Shown here: piece by piece, positions 9,101 to 10,765 of the stretch
Layout: each line of letters begins with the position of its first letter
How positions within the stretch are numbered: the first letter of the stretch is position 1
Assembly (NCBI GenBank): GCA_034696485.1
Contig: JAQIWT010001447.1
Location: forward strand, 1-10,765
Reading direction: 5' to 3'
Origin: Isohypsibius dastychi
Taxonomy: Eukaryota > Tardigrada > Eutardigrada > Parachela > Isohypsibiidae
DNA length: 10,765 bases
The notes under the pieces: model-generated
Database searches by the model: none
Seen by the model: the letters and a program-made list of their open reading frames with translations, nothing else
What the model was told of the DNA's origin: nothing
Program-made: the position numbers and the translations under genes

Positions 9101-9982
9101 TTTATTCATATGAGTGGCCTCAATTATACTATTGATTGTTTAAACGCTGTCAAGACAATCTCTAACAAGATAAACTCAACGTATTACAGAAGGTGGGTGA
9201 CATGTGTGTTCAGGAGCCCTCGAGGGTTTCTTGAACATCAAAAGCCCCGAAGGCTTTTGTAGGTATATTTTTTAGATCATTTTCTCCATCGATTTGAGTT
9301 CTATGTCTTCAGAGATGCGATTTGGGACTCTGTCTCACCGGAGCAGAGACGTGGCAGCCTGGACCATAAACTCAGTCCAATCGATTCGGCAGATGGTGAA
9401 GCTTGGTGAGTAGAATTTGCATGTATTTGACTCTGATATTCAAGGTTTTCACTCAATAGGATGGAATATTCCGATTTCAATAAATATTTCGACGTCATCG
9501 ATTTCTGCCACCCCGCACTGGAACCGTTTTTGACGCCAGACAAAGGTGATAAAACCAAGTATTACATTCTGACGACATTCAGCATATGGGAGTTGATCTT
9601 CCGATCAGCTTTTAAATTCTTTCCATCCACTATTGTCGGCCAAATGTCATTACAAAGATCCGATTCAGAAAAATGCGCACTACATTCTTAGCAGCTCTAC
9701 AGTTCGATTTCTGGTGAAAGACCCACGGTGTATCAGTATTTTACGGCCCTATCAAACTGGCTTGACTCATCAAGGCGAGAATATTTGTGGCAAGACAGAG
9801 AATATTCAAATTCTCGTAAGTTTAGCCCTACCTGGTATACTCGTCAGCTTTCAAGAAACGTAAAGAAGCTTGGACTTGTCTTTATTGAACATCTGAGGGA
9901 ATTTCCGAACTACCAGCATTGTCCGTTGAGGCAAAACTATCGCCTTACCCATCCAAATATGACCGCTAATGTTTTGCTATGA
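1..9982 (+). CDS. Calpain-family (peptidase C2) protease core, split gene, N-terminus outside the window
   Basis: Spliced gene built from join(<1..147, 4222..4369, 4430..4555, 4640..4716, 6195..6280, 6337..6426, 8088..8194, 9313..9405, 9460..9545, plus uncertain 9609-or-9658..9815 and 9848..9982). Calpains are cytosolic Ca2+-dependent cysteine proteases that cut substrates at limited sites. Numbering from the first full codon at base 3, residues 1-319 cover the core: oxyanion Gln45, Cys51 (GDCY), His215 (HHAYVVTG), then Asp243 where the family has the catalytic Asn (RDPHG for RNPWG). Calcium-site acids match: Asp42 and Glu128 (site 1), Glu252, Asp259, Asp287 and Glu289 (site 2). Every junction in exons 1-9 keeps phase and no stop interrupts them. 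Odd points are the changed triad, a longer loop in exon 1, an unclear start of domain III and a stop in mid-domain III. It could be a divergent active calpain, a non-catalytic paralogue or an early pseudogene. The family call is firm; activity is unknown. Confidence 0.88.
238..266. repeat. Poly-C/poly-G inverted repeat
   Basis: Nine C (240-248), the spacer AAGGA, then eleven G (254-264), bounded by GT and AC, so GTC9 can pair with G9AC. It starts 90 bp after the splice donor of exon 1. The leading TTTTTTGTCCCC resembles the TTTTGTCCCC end of the inverted-repeat element near 10044, so it may be a collapsed relic of the same family. Exact run lengths are prone to sequencing error. Confidence 0.75.
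1107..1135. repeat. Perfect 12-bp-arm palindrome (CTACTCAGTAAA)
   Basis: Arms CTACTCAGTAAA and TTTACTGAGTAG are separated by five bases (catga). A related palindrome with 9-bp arms, CTCAGTAAA/TTTACTGAG, lies at 1329-1353. Single copies of the half motif occur near 949, 984, 1149, 2225 and 2256, all inside the transposon at 921-2274. Confidence 0.85.
1436..2187. mobile_element. Foldback (long inverted repeat) element, about 752 bp, nested
   Basis: The left arm, from GGGTCTCCATGGATT onward, reappears as the reverse complement at the right end (...AATCCATGGAGATCC). Similarity continues inward through the GCATTAAAGGGGCC and ACGAACGTTGATTTTG segments to about 1755 on the left and about 1868 on the right. 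That leaves a spacer of roughly 100 bp between arms of about 320 bp. Flanks CAGTGAAGCA (1426-1435) and CAGTAAAGCA (2188-2197) look like a 10-bp target duplication with one change. Long arms and a 9-10 bp duplication recall Mutator-like foldback elements, but that assignment is inference. Open frames here are arm artefacts. Confidence 0.75.
2475..2595. repeat. Degenerate AT-rich tandem repeats (AATGAATCAA type)
   Basis: The motif TTAATGAATC or TGAATGAATC recurs at 2511, 2531 and 2551, with the longer unit AATTAATGAATCAA seen twice about 40 bp apart. Nearby GAATTCGAATTATTCATGAATTC-like sequence forms short inverted repeats. This is simple-sequence decay, with no coding potential. Confidence 0.6.
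3685..3773 (+). repeat. Structured interspersed repeat, copy 1
   Basis: It contains the perfect 22-bp palindrome at 3712-3733 (arms GGGAGAACCTC), then ATCAAAAG, a second CCTCGAGG hairpin and GCAGGTATATTT. A second copy lies at 9187-9273 in the same orientation. The two share the order GGAG-hairpin, AAYATCAAAAG, hairpin, AGGTATATTT. Substitutions in copy 2 keep both hairpins pairable, at least in part. Confidence 0.65.
4222..4369 (+). CDS. Calpain exon 2: catalytic cysteine
   Basis: It starts after ttcattttgaag, completes the Gly codon and gives [18 protein letters not shown], then VVMPMDQSF and GIFKFRLW. These match the family helix that begins with the catalytic Cys and the strand pair that follows. 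Cys51 is present. The residue after it is Tyr where calpains nearly always have Trp. The exon ends in GGG TTT TG|gtgagt (phase 2), splitting the codon for Trp98. Confidence 0.92.
4430..4555 (+). CDS. Calpain exon 3
   Basis: It follows a 60-bp intron ending in cgatacag. Trp98 is completed and [10 protein letters not shown] follows, the conserved calpain VDD-LP strand and loop. After a less typical segment (residues 109-124) comes [13 protein letters not shown], matching the family E-W-ALLEKA-AK helix. Glu128 corresponds to the calcium-site-1 glutamate (Glu185 of calpain-1). The donor is GCCAA|gtgagt, phase 2. Confidence 0.92.
4640..4716 (+). CDS. Calpain exon 4
   Basis: It follows an 84-bp intron ending in cgtttccag. 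The exon encodes the end of AVAK, then [14 protein letters not shown] and MQHFTGGFI, matching the calpain pattern of Gly-Ser-Tyr, a Gly-Gly loop and FTGG. The usual acidic pair just before FTGG is Gln-His here. It ends with ATC A|gtaagt, phase 1, a consensus donor. Confidence 0.9.
4717..6194 (+). other. Intron 4 (1,478 bp)
   Basis: It runs from gtaagt to catcttatag. It contains a hairpin with arms CGAAACGG/CCGTTTCG (4856-4883) and a 10-bp-arm hairpin CTGAACCCGC/GCGGGTTCAG (5080-5104). The latter is nested between AGGTTTC (5054-5060) and GAAACCT (5135-5141). A comparatively GC-rich stretch at 5540-5800 reads on the minus strand as a short, faintly reverse-transcriptase-like frame. The remainder shows no recognisable feature. 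Confidence 0.8.
5054..5141. repeat. Nested inverted repeat with 10-bp hairpin
   Basis: The outer arms are AGGTTTC and GAAACCT. The inner perfect arms are CTGAACCCGC (5080-5089) and GCGGGTTCAG (5095-5104) around a five-base loop. Size and layout suit a small decayed MITE, but no target duplication is visible. Confidence 0.5.
6195..6280 (+). CDS. Calpain exon 5
   Basis: It joins exon 4 in phase 1 (A|CG = Thr) and reads [18 protein letters not shown] and [10 protein letters not shown]. The calpain counterpart is the segment after FTGG in which a helix (LFKII-KAL) is followed by a Gly turn and a buried strand (LLGCSI). Sequence identity is low, but length, phase and the pattern K-x-G-x-x-[hydrophobic]-x-S-I fit. 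The frame would meet a TGA two codons later, and the 56-bp intron from gtgtga removes it. Confidence 0.78.
6337..6426 (+). CDS. Calpain exon 6: catalytic histidine
   Basis: Phase 0 at both ends. It ends with [15 protein letters not shown], matching the family L-x-x-GHAYSVTG motif. His215 is the catalytic histidine, and the usual Gly before it is His. The acceptor tcgattgaag has little pyrimidine tract, as expected for a 56-bp intron. The donor is CAG|gttagt. Confidence 0.9.
6712..6956. mobile_element. MITE-like palindromic element
   Basis: The segment from GCAAAAAGCAGGATTAAAAA through AACTGG, GTGACAAG and ATTTTTGAAAATA (6721-6782) recurs inverted at about 6876-6948. Small gaps and substitutions interrupt the match. 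The central 80 bp or so is less symmetrical. No coding frame lies within and the target duplication is unclear. Length (about 245 bp) and near-complete self-complementarity fit a non-autonomous DNA transposon. Confidence 0.68.
7566..7610. repeat. 12-bp-arm inverted repeat
   Basis: TGCGATCAAAAC (7566-7577) and GTTTTGATCGCA (7599-7610) are perfectly complementary around a 21-bp spacer. CTCGTCGC at 7551-7558 and GCGACGAG at 7591-7598 form a second, interleaved inverted pair. Confidence 0.7.
7881..8049. mobile_element. Palindromic MITE flanked by TA
   Basis: The left arm TACTGTACTGTCTCGATGC and onward to GGCCACTTT matches the inverted right arm (AAAGTGGCCAAAAGCATCGAGAT...AGTACAGTA) with few changes. 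The centre also folds (CCACCGTATGGTGG; AACAAG/CTTGTT). If the element is 7883-8047, it is bounded by TA on both sides, the target duplication of Tc1/mariner-type elements. It ends 40 bp before the next exon. No transposase is encoded. Confidence 0.75.
8088..8194 (+). CDS. Calpain exon 7: altered catalytic Asn motif
   Basis: It follows gttacag in phase 0 and ends in phase 2 before gtgaga. It encodes [13 protein letters not shown], then CVRLRDPHG, then CEWKGKFND. This is the family strand plus RxRNPWG motif, which holds the catalytic Asn, followed by EWxGxWSD. Here the Asn is Asp243 and the Trp is His245. Glu252 and Asp259 match the second calcium site (Glu302 and Asp309 of calpain-1) with identical spacing. 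About three extra residues lie between the motif and EW. Confidence 0.9.
8550..8777. repeat. Degenerate inverted repeat, possible MITE
   Basis: GCATTTCAAAGGTACTGCG (8550-8568) pairs with CGCAGTACTCTTTGAAATGC (8758-8777) with one gap or substitution. Weaker complementarity continues inward (ACAATTTATGGGGGA against TTTTCGC..CCCACTAAATTTT). The 228-bp span suggests an old MITE. Confidence 0.5.
9187..9273 (+). repeat. Structured interspersed repeat, copy 2
   Basis: Related to 3685-3773 in the same orientation: GGTGGGTGACAT, AGCCCTCGAGGGTTTC, AACATCAAAAGCC and TAGGTATATTT. It contains the hairpin CAAAAGCC/GGCTTTTG around a five-base loop. It ends 40 bp before the exon at 9313. Confidence 0.65.
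9313..9405 (+). CDS. Calpain exon 8: calcium site 2 loop
   Basis: It completes Arg260 after the acceptor tatgtcttcag and reads [16 protein letters not shown], then SADGEA and the start of Trp291. This matches the calpain W--I--EER---L---DGEFW segment. Asp287 and Glu289 correspond to the DGE acidic pair of the second calcium site. The donor is GCTTG|gtgagt, phase 2. Confidence 0.9.
9460..9545 (+). CDS. Calpain exon 9: end of protease core
   Basis: It follows a 54-bp intron ending in actcaatag. Trp291 is completed and [18 protein letters not shown] follows, matching the family W-M---DF---F--L-IC. The core ends at FLTPDK, cf. LTPD in animal calpains. A donor GACAAAG|gtgata (phase 1) is the most plausible end. 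If unspliced, the frame would run on to a stop at 9689-9691 with no clear family similarity. Confidence 0.85.
9609..9815 (+). CDS. Probable calpain exon 10: start of domain III (left border uncertain)
   Basis: The frame reads [19 protein letters not shown], then TVRFLVKDP and ends ENIQIL|gtaagt. The spacing from Tyr to Asn-x-x-Tyr equals that of the calpain domain III entry (SAGGC--Y----F--NPQY), so SAKC...NAHY looks like a worn form of it. An acceptor at 9607-9608 (tccgatcag) includes SAKC but clashes in phase with exon 9. One at 9656-9657 (ttacaaag) fits the phase but drops SAKC and starts the exon at 9658. The Trp expected before SAGGC is not found in frame. Bases 9744-9758 recur inverted at 10627-10641, so part may be repeat-derived. 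Confidence 0.5.
9816..9847 (+). other. Putative 32-bp intron
   Basis: Consensus donor gtaagt and acceptor ctcgtcag, phase 0. Without splicing, the exon 10 frame stops within about 16 codons (TAA at 9861-9863). With splicing it enters the exon at 9848. Introns of about this size are known from schistosomes. Confidence 0.5.
9848..9982 (+). CDS. Probable calpain exon 11: domain III continued, ends in stop
   Basis: Joined to exon 10 across a 32-bp intron (gtaagt...tcgtcag) it gives [20 protein letters not shown]. This resembles the domain III pattern of a beta strand ending in Leu-Ser-[QR] followed by a Lys/Arg-rich turn and an IGF-IY strand. FPNY and [13 protein letters not shown] follow, then TGA at 9980-9982. 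In full-length calpains domain III continues for roughly another 60 residues. Either a weak donor at 9971 (gttttg) skips the stop, or the protein ends early here. An AATAAA lies at 10204-10209. Confidence 0.48.
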   Translation, partial: LSRNVKKLGLVFIEHLREFPNYQHCPLRQNYRLTHPNMTANVLL

Positions 9983-10043
9983 TGTCACGCTCCATCAGAT
10001 GAACTGACGTGACAAGATGTAATTTTATTTTATTTTCCACAAT

Positions 10044-10514
10044 TTTGTCCCCCCCCCCCCCCTAATGGTGGGAGGGATCTATGAACGCTACATGGTGCGT
10101 GTAAATGGCCAACGGAAAGTTGGAAAGTTTAAATATGCCAGCAAAAATCAATAGATCTTTTATATCAGAGCAACGCTCTGATATCATGTCCGCCCTAAAT
10201 CACAATAAATTTACCGGTGGACTTAAGAACTAGAAAAACTACACTAAAAACGTTTGACAAGGGAACTCCCCCCGTCTGCGTTTTTCCTGGTCGGAACTTC
10301 ACATAGAATCGGATAGTGTCGGTTATGGGCAGAAATATTGACTAATCGTCCATTGCGTCATGGGTCGTCAGTTTCCTTCAGAAGACTGCCGCCCCGCGCC
10401 GGAATTTTCTGAAAAGCTGACTACACTGTTTATCTGACGTAGGTTGCTTCCGATTGAAAACTACTTCCGGTCAAAGTCGGGCGTGATACTCCCACCTGGG
10501 GGGATGGACAAAAA
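10044..10514. mobile_element. Candidate DNA element with TTTTGTCCCC ends
   Basis: The left end is TTTTGTCC with a 14-base C run and GGTGGGAGGGAT. The reverse complement of the right end is TTTTGTCCATCCCCCCAGGTGGGAGTAT. The shared order TTTTGTCC, C-run, GGTGGGAG, AT suggests terminal inverted repeats of about 35 bp. No coding frame and no clear target duplication are present. Confidence 0.45.
10162..10184. repeat. 10-bp-arm hairpin
   Basis: ATATCAGAGC and GCTCTGATAT pair perfectly around a three-base loop (aac). The hairpin lies inside the candidate element at 10044-10514. It lacks a downstream T-run, and in this genome type a bacterial-style terminator is not expected. Confidence 0.7.
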
Positions 10515-10765
10515 ATATTGGACTTACATATCTCTTTAATCGAATGCTTGAGTGGAGCGCTGATTAACACATAGCCTGGGCATTTGGTGAGTGGACGGGC
10601 TGACCACTCGATTCATGAGTGGACCGAGTTTGATAGGGCCGCGACAGACTTTTCAAGCTAGTCGAGGTAGTGTGCAACGAAACTATAAACTCGCAAGCGC
10701 AAATTCCCCTAGAAATTTGATTACCGGCGAGGCCCGACTTTTTGGGGTTGCCACACAGCGCCATT

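Larger units (their letters stand above)
8195..9312 (+). other. Intron 7 (1,118 bp)
   Basis: It runs from gtgaga to ctatgtcttcag. It contains an inverted repeat at 8550-8777, the short palindrome CTGATATA/TATATCAG (8911-8928), a CACTCAT/ATGAGTG pair (9093-9117) and copy 2 of the structured repeat (9187-9273). Overlapping open frames of 66-89 codons at 8500-8885 on both strands lie largely in the inverted repeat, so I do not call them genes. Bases 8195-8549 and 8930-9090 show nothing recognisable. Confidence 0.8.
9983..10765. other. Downstream non-coding region
   Basis: No convincing gene. It holds a candidate inverted-repeat element (10044-10514), a hairpin (10162-10184) and AATAAA at 10204-10209. 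At the right end is a segment with three GAGTGGA motifs (10550, 10589, 10617) and the inverted copy of an exon 10 stretch (10627-10641). A minus-strand open frame of 66 codons at 10564-10764 runs to within a base of the window edge; I do not recognise it. Confidence 0.7.

Noticed and set aside
10162-10184. Strong hairpin as a transcription terminator
   Set aside because: No T-run follows and the context is eukaryotic; it is better explained as part of a transposon or a chance palindrome.
10564-10764. 66-codon minus-strand open frame at the right edge
   Set aside because: No recognised motif. It may be part of a repeat, since it includes the segment shared with exon 10, but it reaches the window edge and cannot be judged.
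1-10765. tRNA or rRNA genes, CRISPR arrays, bacterial operons
   Set aside because: No A-box/B-box pair with a clover-leaf fold, no rRNA-like conserved blocks, no regular spaced repeats and no ribosome-binding or operon structure were seen.

Overview
The window is a stretch of animal nuclear genome carrying most of one split gene on the plus strand. The sequence is AT-rich, coding exons are short (75-150 bp), splice sites are GT...AG, and introns are either tiny (32, 54, 56, 60, 84 bp) or kilobase-sized. No bacterial-type long open frames, operons or ribosome binding sites are present. Tiny and very large introns side by side, together with many short inverted-repeat transposons, make a parasitic flatworm (trematode or monogenean) my best guess. 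That is inference, and the phylum is not proven from the sequence.

I assembled the gene by hand from phase-compatible exons at 1-147, 4222-4369, 4430-4555, 4640-4716, 6195-6280, 6337-6426, 8088-8194, 9313-9405 and 9460-9545, with less certain exons near 9609/9658-9815 and 9848-9982. Joined, exons 1-9 give 319 codons with no internal stop that follow the calpain (peptidase C2) protease core from end to end. The order is WKRPHEI...NPEF, SQGSLGDCY (catalytic Cys), the [12 protein letters not shown] and VDDYLP segments, [25 protein letters not shown] (catalytic His), RLRDPHG (where the family has RNPWG), EWKGKFND and DGEAW. The last two exons look like the start of the C2-like domain III. The gene enters from the left already inside its protease core, so its N-terminus is outside the window. 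The frame ends in a stop at 9980-9982, inside domain III.

The main biological point is that the catalytic Asn of the Cys-His-Asn triad reads Asp and the Trp two residues later reads His. The catalytic Cys, His, oxyanion Gln and the acidic residues of both protease-core calcium sites are kept. This suggests a divergent, perhaps regulatory or weakly active, calpain paralogue.

The rest is non-coding. Intron 1 (148-4221) holds a poly-C/poly-G hairpin, a nested pair of DNA transposons (a 752-bp foldback element inside an element with ACTAGTG ends), AT-rich degenerate repeats and one copy of a structured repeat. Intron 4 (4717-6194) has hairpins and a faint reverse-transcriptase-like remnant. Intron 6 (6427-8087) holds two MITE-like palindromes, one flanked by TA and ending 40 bp before an exon. 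Intron 7 (8195-9312) holds another inverted repeat and the second copy of the structured repeat. From 9983 to the end there is no recognisable gene, only a poly-C-ended inverted-repeat element, a hairpin and a segment that shares sequence in reverse orientation with exon 10.
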